Below, one piece after another: positions 6,346 to 14,797 of a stretch of DNA of 40,616 nucleotides. Every line of letters starts with the position of its first letter. The first letter of the stretch is position 1. The position numbers and the translations under genes were made by a program. The DNA is from an uncultured Actinomycetes bacterium. Lineage in GTDB: Bacteria; Actinomycetota; Thermoleophilia; Solirubrobacterales; 70-9. The notes beneath the pieces are model-generated. The model had not been told where the DNA came from and did no database searches. It saw only the letters and a program-made list of their open reading frames with translations. The stretch spans positions 1 through 40,616 of the forward strand of contig CALCIA010000344.1 in NCBI GenBank assembly GCA_937907435.1, given 5' to 3'.

Positions 6346-8373
6346 TCAGTGGCGGTGCGGGTGGGCCGGATGGCGCCTCGGCGTCGCCTTCAGCACCAAT
6401 GGCCCGGGCTTGACGCCCGCGCCGCCGAGGCTCGCCTTGAGACCGCGCCTGCCGCTCGCCTTCAACAGGGCGAGGCCCTTGGCGCTGAGCTTGACCGGGA
6501 CCGTGGCGTTGCCGCCGGGGGCGAGGGCGAAGGATGCGGCGCCGATCCGGACGGACCTGGACGGCGCCTTCTTCCTGGCGCGAAGGGCCATCGCCGGCTT
6601 CTTCACCCTGAGGCTGAGGACCACCTGGCCCTTGCAGGGGCCCGAGGCCGGGCAGGTCAGCTTCAGCAACGCCCTGCCGTTCTTGACCCGGGCGCGGGCG
6701 CCGGCGGTGGCGCGGGTGGAGCCGGCGTCTTTGCCCGCCTTGCCAGACCTACCGGCCTTGCCGGGCCCACCGGTACCGGCGGGCGGGGTCATGGGTGCCG
6801 CGGCGACCGTCACCGTTCCCGTCGCCGTGCTCGAGTTGCCGAGCGCGTCGGCACTGGTGACGGTCACCGTGTAGGTGCCGGCCTTCGCGTAGGCGTGGGT
6901 GACGGCGGTGCCGGCGGCGGTGGCGCCGTCGCCGAAGCTCCAGCTCGTCGCCCCCACCGCCGAGAAGGCGTCGAGGGGGGAGACCGAGAAGGGGAGCGCC
7001 TGCCCCGCGGTGCCCGAGGTCGGGATCGAGAGCCCGCGCAGTTGCGGGCCGGCGGCGTCGAGGAAGGCCGCCTGGACGAATTCGTCGCTGCCGTCGTAGC
7101 GCTGCCACACCGCGACCGCGTCGCCGTCGGCGTCGAAAGCGACCTGAGGGCGTTCGGCGCTCCACGCGGGCACCGAGAGGGCGACCGGGGTCGACCAGGC
7201 GCCGCCGACGGCGCTGCTCGCCGACCAGATCGTCCAATTGCTGCCGTCGTAGCCTCTCCACACCGCGACCGCGTCGCCTTCGGCGTCGAGGGCGACCTGG
7301 GGGCTGCCCTGTCCCGACGGCGAGAGATCGACCGGGGACGACCAGGTGCCGCCGGCCTCGCGGCCTACCGCCTGGATGGTCCCGGTGTGGGCCCAGATCG
7401 CGACCGCGTCACCCTGGGGATCGACGGCCACCTGGGATTCGGTGGCTTCCTGCCCCGGTGTCGAGAGTTCGACCGGGGACGACCAGGCGCCGCCGGCCTC
7501 CCGGCCCGCGGCCTGGATGGACCAGTTGGCGCCTTCGGAGCGTTCCCAGACCACGACCGCGCCGCCTGCGGCATCGAGGGCGACCTGGGCGCCTTCGGCG
7601 CTCCGTGCGGGCGCCGAGAGGGCGGCCGGGGTCGACCAGGCGCCGCCGACGGCGCTGCTCGCCGTCTGGATGATCCATTTACCACCTTCGTAGCCTCTCC
7701 ACGCCGCGACCGCGTCGCCTTCGGCGTCGAGCGCGACCTGGGGCCCGCGAGCTTCCTGCCCCGGCGGCGAGAGGCTCGTCGGCGACGACCAGGCGCTGCC
7801 GGCCGCCCGGCCGGCCGTCCGGATGGTCCGGTCGGAGAGGTCTTCCCAGACCACGACCGCGTCGCCTTCGGCGTCGATCGCGACGCGGGGTTCGACGGAT
7901 TCCTGCCCTGAAGGCGAGAGCTCGACCGGGGCCGACCAGGTGCCGCCTGCCTCCCGGGTCGTCGCCTGTACGACCCAGTGGGTGCCGTCGTAGTACTCCC
8001 AGACCGCGACCGCGTCGCCCGCGGCGTCGATTGCCACTTGGGGGTAGTAGGCGTAGCTTCCCGGCGGCGAGAGATCGACCGGGGCCGACCAGGTGCCGCC
8101 TGCCTCCCGGGTCGTCGCCTGGATGACGAAGTTGCCGCCATCCGCGTACTGCCAGACCGCGACCGCGTCCCCCTGCCGGTCGACGGCGACCTGGGGAGCT
8201 TCGGTGTTCGTGCCGGCGTCGGAGACGTTCGTGGGCGCGAGCCAGGTCGGCGCGGCGGAGGCCGCCGTGGGGGCCCAGAGCAGGGCGAAGGCGGCGAGTG
8301 CGGCCACGGACAGGAAGCGACGCGCGACGGCGCCCCGGCCCTTCAGGTCATCTCCTGTGAACGGTCCTCTCAC
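6346..8373 (-). CDS. Secreted eight-repeat beta-propeller-like protein with PKD domain
   Basis: A 675-residue exported protein from GTG 8373 with AAGGAG 7 bases upstream. A signal peptide ends near ASAAPTW (about 41). Eight tandem units of about 45-50 residues follow, each built on a (V/L)DAEGDAVAVW core and a GGTWSxPVxLSPPGQ segment; this suits a propeller-like fold. A PKD domain contains SFGDGATAAG and HAYAKAGTYTVTV. The C-terminal part is a basic Ala/Lys-rich module (ARVKNGRALLKLTCP and onward) often seen in extracellular proteins of these bacteria. It follows the YVTN-propeller gene by 31 bp on the same strand, so the two are probably co-transcribed. Cell-surface function unknown. Confidence 0.85.
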   Translation of the reverse strand: MRGPFTGDDLKGRGAVARRFLSVAALAAFALLWAPTAASAAPTWLAPTNVSDAGTNTEAPQVAVDRQGDAVAVWQYADGGNFVIQATTREAGGTWSAPVDLSPPGSYAYYPQVAIDAAGDAVAVWEYYDGTHWVVQATTREAGGTWSAPVELSPSGQESVEPRVAIDAEGDAVVVWEDLSDRTIRTAGRAAGSAWSSPTSLSPPGQEARGPQVALDAEGDAVAAWRGYEGGKWIIQTASSAVGGAWSTPAALSAPARSAEGAQVALDAAGGAVVVWERSEGANWSIQAAGREAGGAWSSPVELSTPGQEATESQVAVDPQGDAVAIWAHTGTIQAVGREAGGTWSSPVDLSPSGQGSPQVALDAEGDAVAVWRGYDGSNWTIWSASSAVGGAWSTPVALSVPAWSAERPQVAFDADGDAVAVWQRYDGSDEFVQAAFLDAAGPQLRGLSIPTSGTAGQALPFSVSPLDAFSAVGATSWSFGDGATAAGTAVTHAYAKAGTYTVTVTSADALGNSSTATGTVTVAAAPMTPPAGTGGPGKAGRSGKAGKDAGSTRATAGARARVKNGRALLKLTCPASGPCKGQVVLSLRVKKPAMALRARKKAPSRSVRIGAASFALAPGGNATVPVKLSAKGLALLKASGRRGLKASLGGAGVKPGPLVLKATPRRHPAHPHRH

Positions 8374-8404
8374 GCCGGCACTCCTTCTCCACTCCTGGGC
8401 TCGA

Positions 8405-10078
8405 TCAGCTCCCGCCGCCGCGGCGCCGCAGCGTCAGCGTCTTCGCCTCCGTGCCGGCGGGGGCGGCGAGCGGCTTGAAGGTGATCCGGACCCGGGCGCG
8501 GAGGCGGTGGCGACGGCGCAGGACCTTCATCGCCTTGGGCGTCGGCCGCACGACCACGGTCAGGACCCGCGCTTCGGCGACGGCGCGGTGGACCCGGCGG
8601 ACCTTCGCGCCCCGCACCCGCAGGGTTCCGGCGCCCGACAGCCAGAGGCGCGCCCGCACCGTCCCGTTGCCGGGGTTCACGGTGAAGCCGCGGATCAGGA
8701 ACGGGCTGGTGGCCGGGGAGGGGCCGGCGGGGGGCGCGGGCGGCGCGCTCACCGGCACGTCGACCGTCGCCCGCGCCACACCGGAGCCGTTGCAGTAGGC
8801 GGTCTGGCCGGTGAAGACGAAGGTGGTCGAGCACCCTTGGTCGTCGGCGACCGTCACCGTGGCGCGGTAATGCCCCGGCGCCGCGTAGGTGTGGGACGGC
8901 GCGGGACCGGCGTCGGCGGCACTCGTGCCGTCGCCGAAGTCCCAGTCGTAGGTGATCGTCCCGCCGTCGGGATCGGCGGAGGCCGAGGCGTCGAAGGTGA
9001 CCGGCCGGCCGACGAGGCCCGCGGCGGGGGCAAGCGCGGCGGTCGGTGGCTGGTCGGGGACGATGCCGAGCGCGAGCGGATGCTCGCCGGGGACCTCGAT
9101 CGGCGCCAGTGCTTCGTCGTTCACGGTGTCGAGCACGGCGATTTCTTCTGTGCCGATCACCGTCACGTAGGCGCGCCTGCCGTCGGGGGAGACGGCCACC
9201 TCGAACGGGATGCCGGCGGTCAACCCCAGCGGGATCGTCTTGCTCACCGTGTCGGTAGCGGTGTCGATCACGGCGACTTCACCACCCACGGGTTCCGGCG
9301 CGTAGGCCCACCGGCCGTCGGGGGAGATCGCGATCCCGAACGCGCCGCTTTCGCCTGGGAGCGAGAACGTCGCGCTGACGACATCCGTCGCGGTGTCGAT
9401 CACCGTGACCGCAGCCAGGCCGAAGCCACCGATGGCGAGGCCCACGCCGTAGAGGCGCCTGCCGTCCGGCGTGATCGCGAGGGCCATCGGCGGCGCGGTG
9501 GCCGGCGGCAGTGGGATGGTCTTGCTCACCGTGTCGGTCGCGGTGTCGATCACGGCGACTTCACCCGCTTCGTCCTCCGCCACGTAGGCCCACCGTCCGT
9601 CGGGGGAGATCGCGACCGGGCGCGGGCCACTTCCCGGCCCCAGCGGGATCGTCTTGCTCACCGTGTCGGTCGCGGTGTCGATCACGACGACCTGGTCGGC
9701 GGAGCTATCCGCCACGTAGACCTTCCGGCCGTCAGGGGTGATCGCGATGCCGACCAGGTTGGAATAAGGCGCCAGGGCGATCGTCGAGATCACGGCGTCG
9801 GTCGCGGTGTCGACGACCGAGATGTTGCCCGCTTCGAAGCTCGCCACGTAGGCGCGCCGGCCGTCGGGGGCGACCGCGACGGCCACGGACCCCTTCCCGA
9901 CGCCTTCGACGCTCGCCGACACCGTCCCGCTCGCAAGATCGATCACCGGCATCCTGGTGCTGGTTTCGGAGCTGACGAACATCGGCCGCGCCGACGCCGG
10001 CGCCGCGATCACGGCAAGCGCGGCCAGGATCGCCGCCAAAAGGACGCCGAACCGGACCCGGCGCGAGGCCCCGGTCAC
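8405..10078 (-). CDS. Secreted seven-bladed YVTN beta-propeller protein with PKD domain
   Basis: A 557-residue exported protein. The GTG at 10078 is chosen because GGAAGG precedes it and a signal peptide follows at once (FGVLLAAILAALAVIAAPASA). Seven propeller blades carry the YVTN signature, for example VIDTATDTVSKTIPLGPGSG paired with ITPDGRKVYVAD. A PKD domain follows (YDWDFGDGTSAADAG, then HTYAAPGHYRATVTV). The C-terminal basic module has two conserved strands also seen in neighbouring exported proteins. The start overlaps the end of the 58-residue protein gene by 4 bp, implying coupling to it. Ligand unknown. Confidence 0.88.
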   Translation of the reverse strand: MTGASRRVRFGVLLAAILAALAVIAAPASARPMFVSSETSTRMPVIDLASGTVSASVEGVGKGSVAVAVAPDGRRAYVASFEAGNISVVDTATDAVISTIALAPYSNLVGIAITPDGRKVYVADSSADQVVVIDTATDTVSKTIPLGPGSGPRPVAISPDGRWAYVAEDEAGEVAVIDTATDTVSKTIPLPPATAPPMALAITPDGRRLYGVGLAIGGFGLAAVTVIDTATDVVSATFSLPGESGAFGIAISPDGRWAYAPEPVGGEVAVIDTATDTVSKTIPLGLTAGIPFEVAVSPDGRRAYVTVIGTEEIAVLDTVNDEALAPIEVPGEHPLALGIVPDQPPTAALAPAAGLVGRPVTFDASASADPDGGTITYDWDFGDGTSAADAGPAPSHTYAAPGHYRATVTVADDQGCSTTFVFTGQTAYCNGSGVARATVDVPVSAPPAPPAGPSPATSPFLIRGFTVNPGNGTVRARLWLSGAGTLRVRGAKVRRVHRAVAEARVLTVVVRPTPKAMKVLRRRHRLRARVRITFKPLAAPAGTEAKTLTLRRRGGGS

Positions 10079-10251
10079 CGGCCTTCCGCCGGATCGAAGG
10101 CGTTGATCGCCTCCTCGAGCGTGCGGACCAGGGCGACCCAGCCGATGAACGGCCGCGGCGGACCGGCCGCGGGCCGCAGCTCGCCCGCGATCGGGTCGCT
10201 GCCCACGAGCAGCGCCAGCTCCACCGTCACGGTCGCCTGCGATGAGTCCAT
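10075..10251 (-). CDS. Small LuxR-associated protein 1 (58 aa)
   Basis: A 58-residue protein from ATG 10251. Its core reads VTVELALLVGSDPIAGELR and then PFIGWVALVRTLEEAINAF. A second protein of the same kind is encoded at 17751; the shared positions are MDS at the start, VTxEL, DPxxGxL, FxGWxxL and LE. Both genes sit next to a large ATPase-type LuxR regulator gene, and both have a similar 24-bp site 31-33 bp upstream of their ATG. The gene begins 37 bp after the regulator stop and its end overlaps the start of the YVTN-propeller gene. No strong ribosome binding site is visible. Function unknown. Confidence 0.72.
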   Translation of the reverse strand: MDSSQATVTVELALLVGSDPIAGELRPAAGPPRPFIGWVALVRTLEEAINAFDPAEGR

Positions 10252-10282
10252 GCACGGCGGCAGTATCAGCAGCGCGCGGCGC

Positions 10283-10307
10283 GTTTCTCTACCGGGATGC
10301 TCCCTGA
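10283..10307 (-). promoter_or_regulatory. Operator-like site C upstream of small protein 1
   Basis: Read toward the small-protein gene, the site is AGGGAG, two bases, TCCC, two bases, TAG, one base, GAA. It matches sites A and B at the AGGGA, CCC, TAG and GAA positions with the same spacing (16 of 24 aligned bases against A). It ends 31 bp before ATG 10251 and overlaps the last codons of the LuxR regulator. The AGGGA/TCCC halves form an imperfect palindrome of the kind expected for a dimeric LuxR-type helix-turn-helix. Confidence 0.5.
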
Positions 10308-13066
10308 TCTTTGCCCGCCGGCTCCCTGAGGATTGGCGCCAGCTCGGCGCGCCCGGCGATCTCCAGCTTGCGGTAGGTCTGGCCGAGGTGGCTCTCCACG
10401 GTCTTGCGGGTGATGAAGAGGCGATGGGCGATCTGCGGGGTCGAGAGGCCGCGGGCGGCGAGGTCGGCGACGCGGCGCTCGCTCGGGGTGAGGGCGTCGA
10501 CGCCGGTGCGGGCGGCGCGGCGGGGACGGCGGCCGAGGGCGCGCAGCTCCCCGCGCACGTCGGCGACGAGGCGCGGGGCGCCGATCTCGTCGGCCAGCTC
10601 GAGCGCCGCGCGCAGCGTCTCCTGGGCCCGCTCGCGCTCGCCCGCGGCACGCTCGGCGGCGCCGAGCTCGGCCAGCGCACGCGCGCGCGGCAGCCGCGCC
10701 GGCGAGGTCTCGAGCACCGCCACGGCCTCGGCCAGGAGCGCCGTCCGCGCCGCCGGCGCGTCGGCCGTCGCGGCGGCGGCCCGCAGCGCCTCGCCGAGGG
10801 CGCGCGGCGATTCGGCCTCGCGGGCCGGCGCCAGGGACTCCGTCGCCCGCTCCCGCGCCAGCTCGACCTGCCCGCAGGCGACCGCCGCGAACGGCACCTG
10901 GGCCGAGGCGCGGAAGAGCCGCGCGTTGCGGACGCCGAAGACCTCGCGCGCCAGCCGGTTCGCCTCGAGCGCGTCGGCGAGCGCGTCCTCAGGCCGCCTT
11001 TCGGCCAGCCGCAGCGCCGCCCGCGCCTCCAACCACAGCAGGCGCTCGGGCGAGGCGACGTCGGCGCCCTCGCCGACCGCCAGCGCCTCGGCCGCGGCGG
11101 CGAGGTCGTCACGGGCGATGTGGACGAAGGTCAGCGTGCGCGAGCTCCAGGCGCTCGGGTCCCAGCCGAAGCGGTGGACGTCGAGGGCGCGCTCGGCGTC
11201 GGTGAGCGCCGCGTCGAGGAGGCCGCGCTCCAGCGCCGCCGTGCCGCGGAAGTGGAGCGCGACCGAGCGGGCGATCACGGCGCCGCGCTCTTCGGCGGCG
11301 GCGACCGCCGCGTCGAGCAGCTCCGTCTCCTCCTCCAGCCGGTCGATCGCGTGGAGGGCGAGCGCCGCGTTGCCGAGCGCCGCGCCGCGCGGGTCCCCGT
11401 CGACCAAGGGGTCGGCGGCGAAGGCCGCGAGCGCGAGGCGACGGACCAGCGGTGCCGGCGCGTCGCGGAAGGAGAGCCAGGCGGCAAGACCCGCCGCCAG
11501 CGACGGCGAGGCGGGCAGCTCACCCGCGCGGGCCCGGGCGATGATCGGCGTGAGGCGCGCTTCCACCTCCGCGTGCAGGTCCGCGCAGAGGGTCGCCGAG
11601 GCGAGCCAGGCGGCGGTCAGGTCGGCGGCGCGGGGATCGTCAGGGGCCAGCTCGCCGCGGCCGAGGTCGGCGACGCGGGTGGCCTCGACGAGCCGGCCGG
11701 CGCGGTGGAGGGTGCGCGCCAGCGCCGTGCAGACGCCGGCGCGGCGGGTCGGGTCGTCCAGCAGCTCGAGCGCCTCGGCGAGGTGCTCGGCGCCGGCCGG
11801 GAGGCCCGCGGTCGCCTCCGCTTCGGCCAGCTCGGCCAGCACCTCGCCGCGCGCGGCCGGCGGCGGCTCCTCCAGCGCCCGCTCCAGGAGCCGCGTCGCG
11901 GTCGTCGCGTCGCCGCGGTCGAGCGCCAGCCCGGCCGCCTCGCGCAGGCTCGCCACGGTCTCGGCCTCGCCGGCCGGGCGGGTGTGGAGGAGCTGGGCGG
12001 CGACGGTCTCGACCGGGGCGCCCGCCGCCGCCAGCGCGGTGGCGGCGCGGCGGTGGGCGCGGGCGCGGGCGAACGGCCCCATCTCGGCCCGCAGGGCGGC
12101 GGCGACCAGCGGCTGGGCGAAGTCGAGTGGCTCGGCGGGGGCGAGGAGCGCGGCGCCCGCGAGCGCGTCGGCGGCGTCCTCGGCGGCGGCCGGGTCGAGA
12201 CCGGCGAGCTCGGCCGCGACCTCGAGCGTGCCGGACCCGTCGAGGATCGCCACCGCCTCGGCGAGCGCCGCCGGCCCGGCGCCGAGGTGGGCGAGGCGCG
12301 AGAGGACCGCCCGCAGCACCGTCGCCGGCGCCGCGTCACGGACCGTGTCGAGGTCGGCGGCGGGGCCGGCGGCGGCCAGCTCGCGGGCGAGCTCCCGCAC
12401 CATCAACGGGCTGCCGCCGCTGGACTGCAGGCAGGCGGCGATCAGCGGCGCCGCGACATCGGCGCCGCAGACCTCGCGGACGACGGCAGCGGTCGATTCC
12501 TCGTCCAGCGGGCCGGGGTGGAGCAGCCTCGTCGCGGGCGCGCGGGCGAGCTCCGCGACCAGGCCGTGACCGGCGTCGCGACCGGGGCGGGAGGCGAGGA
12601 GGAAGGCGATCGGCAGCCCCTCGGCGCGCGCGATCAGGTGCGCGAGGAAGGCGGCCGAGGGGCGGTCGGCCCACTGCACGTCGTCGACGATCAACAGGTG
12701 CGGGCGGCCCTCCTCTCCCCCCTCGCCGACCACCCGCTCGAAGCAGGCGAAGGCGAGGTGCTCGATCGTCGCCAGGCCGCGGTCGGGCGAGGCGCCGAGC
12801 TCCCCCGGCGGGATCCGCAGCAGCACCCGCGCCAGGCCGAACGGCACCTGCTCCTGCAGCTCGGTCCCCCGCGCCGCCAGCACCTCCACCCCCCGCTCGG
12901 CCGCCAGCTCGGCGGCGAGATCGCAGAGGCTGGTCTTGCCGAACCCGGACGGCGCCTCGATCAAGGTGACGCTGCCGCGCCCCGCCGCCACCGCGGTGAC
13001 CGCGCCCCGCAGTGCCTCGACCTCCGCGGCGCGATCGAACAGGGACGGGAGCACAGAGCCACCCAC
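10289..13066 (-). CDS. LuxR-family transcriptional regulator with N-terminal AAA ATPase domain (LAL type), copy 1
   Basis: About 925 residues from GTG 13066; GTG 13054 is also possible and has GGTGG upstream, and a longer frame to 13192 would overlap the epimerase gene. The Walker A motif is APSGFGKTSL near residues 38-47, Walker B is LLIVDDVQWAD, and a long helical, TPR-like middle region of Ala/Leu/Glu-rich repeats follows. The C-terminal LuxR helix-turn-helix reads TPSERRVADLAARGLSTPQ and then IAHRLFITRKTVESHLGQTY. Known LAL (MalT-like) regulators bind ATP and an inducer and activate transcription as oligomers. It lies downstream of the lipoprotein and epimerase genes and upstream of small protein 1. 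Inducer unknown. Confidence 0.93.
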   Translation of the reverse strand: MGGSVLPSLFDRAAEVEALRGAVTAVAAGRGSVTLIEAPSGFGKTSLCDLAAELAAERGVEVLAARGTELQEQVPFGLARVLLRIPPGELGASPDRGLATIEHLAFACFERVVGEGGEEGRPHLLIVDDVQWADRPSAAFLAHLIARAEGLPIAFLLASRPGRDAGHGLVAELARAPATRLLHPGPLDEESTAAVVREVCGADVAAPLIAACLQSSGGSPLMVRELARELAAAGPAADLDTVRDAAPATVLRAVLSRLAHLGAGPAALAEAVAILDGSGTLEVAAELAGLDPAAAEDAADALAGAALLAPAEPLDFAQPLVAAALRAEMGPFARARAHRRAATALAAAGAPVETVAAQLLHTRPAGEAETVASLREAAGLALDRGDATTATRLLERALEEPPPAARGEVLAELAEAEATAGLPAGAEHLAEALELLDDPTRRAGVCTALARTLHRAGRLVEATRVADLGRGELAPDDPRAADLTAAWLASATLCADLHAEVEARLTPIIARARAGELPASPSLAAGLAAWLSFRDAPAPLVRRLALAAFAADPLVDGDPRGAALGNAALALHAIDRLEEETELLDAAVAAAEERGAVIARSVALHFRGTAALERGLLDAALTDAERALDVHRFGWDPSAWSSRTLTFVHIARDDLAAAAEALAVGEGADVASPERLLWLEARAALRLAERRPEDALADALEANRLAREVFGVRNARLFRASAQVPFAAVACGQVELARERATESLAPAREAESPRALGEALRAAAATADAPAARTALLAEAVAVLETSPARLPRARALAELGAAERAAGERERAQETLRAALELADEIGAPRLVADVRGELRALGRRPRRAARTGVDALTPSERRVADLAARGLSTPQIAHRLFITRKTVESHLGQTYRKLEIAGRAELAPILREPAGKDQGASR

Positions 13067-13145
13067 GCTAGTCGATGCCGACCGAGAACCAGGGCCGGGC
13101 GGTCCCCGGGCGGCGGCGTGCGCCGGAGGCGCGCCGTGCGCCTGC

Positions 13146-14168
13146 TCATCCGGGACGTCGAGGACTTTGCTCGCCGAGCCGACCCGCCTCACGAGGTCTG
13201 ATCCGGCCTTCGACCAGCAGTCGGGAGACCATGCCGGCGAGCGTCTCCTCGAACGGCCGCGGCTCGACGCCGAGCTCGACGCGGGCGCGCGAATCGTCGT
13301 AGTGCAGGTTGCAGGCGGTGATGTAGAGGGCCTCGGCGCTCACCGGCAGGCGGACGGAAAGGCGTCCCTGGGCACGATCGGCGAGCCTCGCCGCCGGCAT
13401 CAGCATCCCCGCCGATGCCGAGGCGGTAGGCAGGCGCCGGCCGGTGATCCGGCTGAGCTTTCGCGCGATGTCGACGGGCGCCAGGTGATGCCCGGGCACG
13501 ATGTAGCGCCGGGGACCGCGGCGTGGCTCCAGGACGGCGGCGACGGTCGCCACCGCGTCGCCGACGTCGACCGCGTGGAACCCGCCGCGCGGCAGCAGCG
13601 GCAATCGCCGTCCCAGCAGGTCGTGGACGAAGCGGTACTGCTCGCCGAAGCGGGGGTCATCGCCGCCGTAGATGCCGCCGGGGGAGACGCTGACGACCGC
13701 CAGGCCCTGCTCCTGCATCGCGCGGGCAACCCGCTCGGAGTCGGCCTTGGTCGCGGCGTAGGGGGCGGCGGGCATGCCGGGCGGGGAGTCGGGCGTCGCC
13801 CATCCCTCGCCGGGCAGGAAGGCCACCGTGCTGGAGACGTGGACGGCCGGGTCGAGCCCGCGCGCGACGGCCTCGCCGAGCACGATCTGCGTCCCGGTGA
13901 CGTTGACCCGCTCCATCTCGACGACCTTCCGGCGGTCGAACGAGTAGACGGAGGCTGCGTGGACGACGGCGTCGTGCCCACGCATCGCCGCGGCGACCCG
14001 GTCGCGCTCGACGACATCGCCCTCGGCGAAGGAGAGTCCACCGAGGCCGAGGTCCTCCGCCCGCCGCCGCGAGCGGCCGAGGAGCGTGACCTCGTGGCCC
14101 GCGGCCGTCAGGCCACGCGCCAGGTTGGACCCGAGGTACCCGGTACCGCCGGTGAGCAGAACCCGCAC
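13146..14168 (-). CDS. NAD-dependent epimerase/dehydratase (extended SDR)
   Basis: A 340-residue enzyme that begins VRVLLTGGTGYLGSNLARG at GTG 14168, one base after the lipoprotein stop, with GGAGGG about 10 bases upstream. The Rossmann motif is GGTGYLG near residues 7-13. The catalytic set of extended SDRs is present: the Ser of VSSTVAFLPG and Tyr/Lys in YAATK. SPGGIYGGDDPRFG is the usual substrate-side motif. Such enzymes act on nucleotide sugars, flavonoid-like ketones or sterols; the lack of a nucleotide-sugar signature leaves the substrate open. It sits in an apparent operon after the lipoprotein. Confidence 0.9.
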   Translation of the reverse strand: MRVLLTGGTGYLGSNLARGLTAAGHEVTLLGRSRRRAEDLGLGGLSFAEGDVVERDRVAAAMRGHDAVVHAASVYSFDRRKVVEMERVNVTGTQIVLGEAVARGLDPAVHVSSTVAFLPGEGWATPDSPPGMPAAPYAATKADSERVARAMQEQGLAVVSVSPGGIYGGDDPRFGEQYRFVHDLLGRRLPLLPRGGFHAVDVGDAVATVAAVLEPRRGPRRYIVPGHHLAPVDIARKLSRITGRRLPTASASAGMLMPAARLADRAQGRLSVRLPVSAEALYITACNLHYDDSRARVELGVEPRPFEETLAGMVSRLLVEGRIRPREAGRLGEQSPRRPG

Positions 14169-14169
14169 C

Positions 14170-14718
14170 TCAGTTCCCTCCCCCGGCCGCCGGCTCCTCG
14201 CCGTCAGGTTCCATGGCGTGCCACTCCTCACCGAAGCTGACCGCGTAGTCACCGTTCGTTTCACCCGGCAGCTTGTCGTCGGCGTAGGTGTAGAGCGGAT
14301 GGCTGGCATAAGTGACCTGCCGGGTGCCGTCTTCGCGCCTGATCGTCCCCAGCAGATCGTCTTCCGCCGCCCCGATCGCCTTCGGTCGGGCCGTCGTCAG
14401 CACCGGTCGCCAGACCTCCGCACAGTCCCCGTAGCACGCCGGCGTCGGGGGGCGGTCGAACTGGTACAGCATCGGGTTGTCCCCGTGGGAGTCGTACAGC
14501 GTCCTTCCTTGTGAGTCGACGAGCACTCGGCCCAGCTCTGCCGTCGGCATCGTCTTCACCACCGCGACCGTGGCGGCGGTCGCCGCCCGGGCCACGGGTT
14601 CGGTCGAGCTTGCGGTGCCCGAAGTACCACCGCTGCCGCCGCACGCGGCAAACAGCAGTCCGGTCGATGCGAGCGTCCCGAGGATGGCGTACCGCCGAGA
14701 TGCGAGTGCGTGTCCCAT
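14170..14718 (-). CDS. Lipoprotein with secreted-repeat (Yx(F/W/Y)xxD-type) units
   Basis: A 182-residue exported protein with GGAGGA ahead of its ATG. The signal peptide ends in a lipobox LFAAC with Cys26, then a Gly/Ser-rich linker. Two related units follow: LGRVLVDSQGRTLYDSHGD with ACYGDCAEVWRPV, and a second unit with TYASHPLYTYADDKLPGE. This is the pattern of the actinobacterial secreted-repeat lipoproteins (COG4315-like). Their role is unknown, although they often accompany redox or stress genes. It is the first gene of an apparent operon with the epimerase, and operator-like site A lies 56 bp upstream. Confidence 0.88.
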   Translation of the reverse strand: MGHALASRRYAILGTLASTGLLFAACGGSGGTSGTASSTEPVARAATAATVAVVKTMPTAELGRVLVDSQGRTLYDSHGDNPMLYQFDRPPTPACYGDCAEVWRPVLTTARPKAIGAAEDDLLGTIRREDGTRQVTYASHPLYTYADDKLPGETNGDYAVSFGEEWHAMEPDGEEPAAGGGN

Positions 14719-14774
14719 CGTCTGTCCTCCGTTGGTATTGGGGTATCGGCGATGGTCGCCGCGAGGCTCGGGGG

Positions 14775-14797
14775 TTCGCTAGGGGGAGCCTCCCTAC
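14775..14797 (-). promoter_or_regulatory. Operator-like site A upstream of the lipoprotein gene
   Basis: On the plus strand the site reads TTCGCTAGGGGG, AGCC, TCCCTAC. Its reverse complement recurs at 17695-17717 with 21 of 23 bases identical. The TAGGG and CCCTA ends make an imperfect palindrome, similar in style to CTNGGG...CCCNAG operators described for some actinobacterial LuxR-HTH proteins. It lies in the 75-bp gap between LuxR copy 2 and the lipoprotein gene, so LuxR control of lipoprotein and epimerase is a natural inference. Confidence 0.6.

Noticed and set aside
8093..13201. A very long rightward open frame (about 1700 codons) and similar long frames at 14710-17826 and 24600-26822
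   Set aside because: They are antisense to well-supported genes (YVTN propeller, LuxR regulators, giant protein). Their translations are Arg/Gly/Ala-rich with no domain, as expected from high-GC third positions on the opposite strand.
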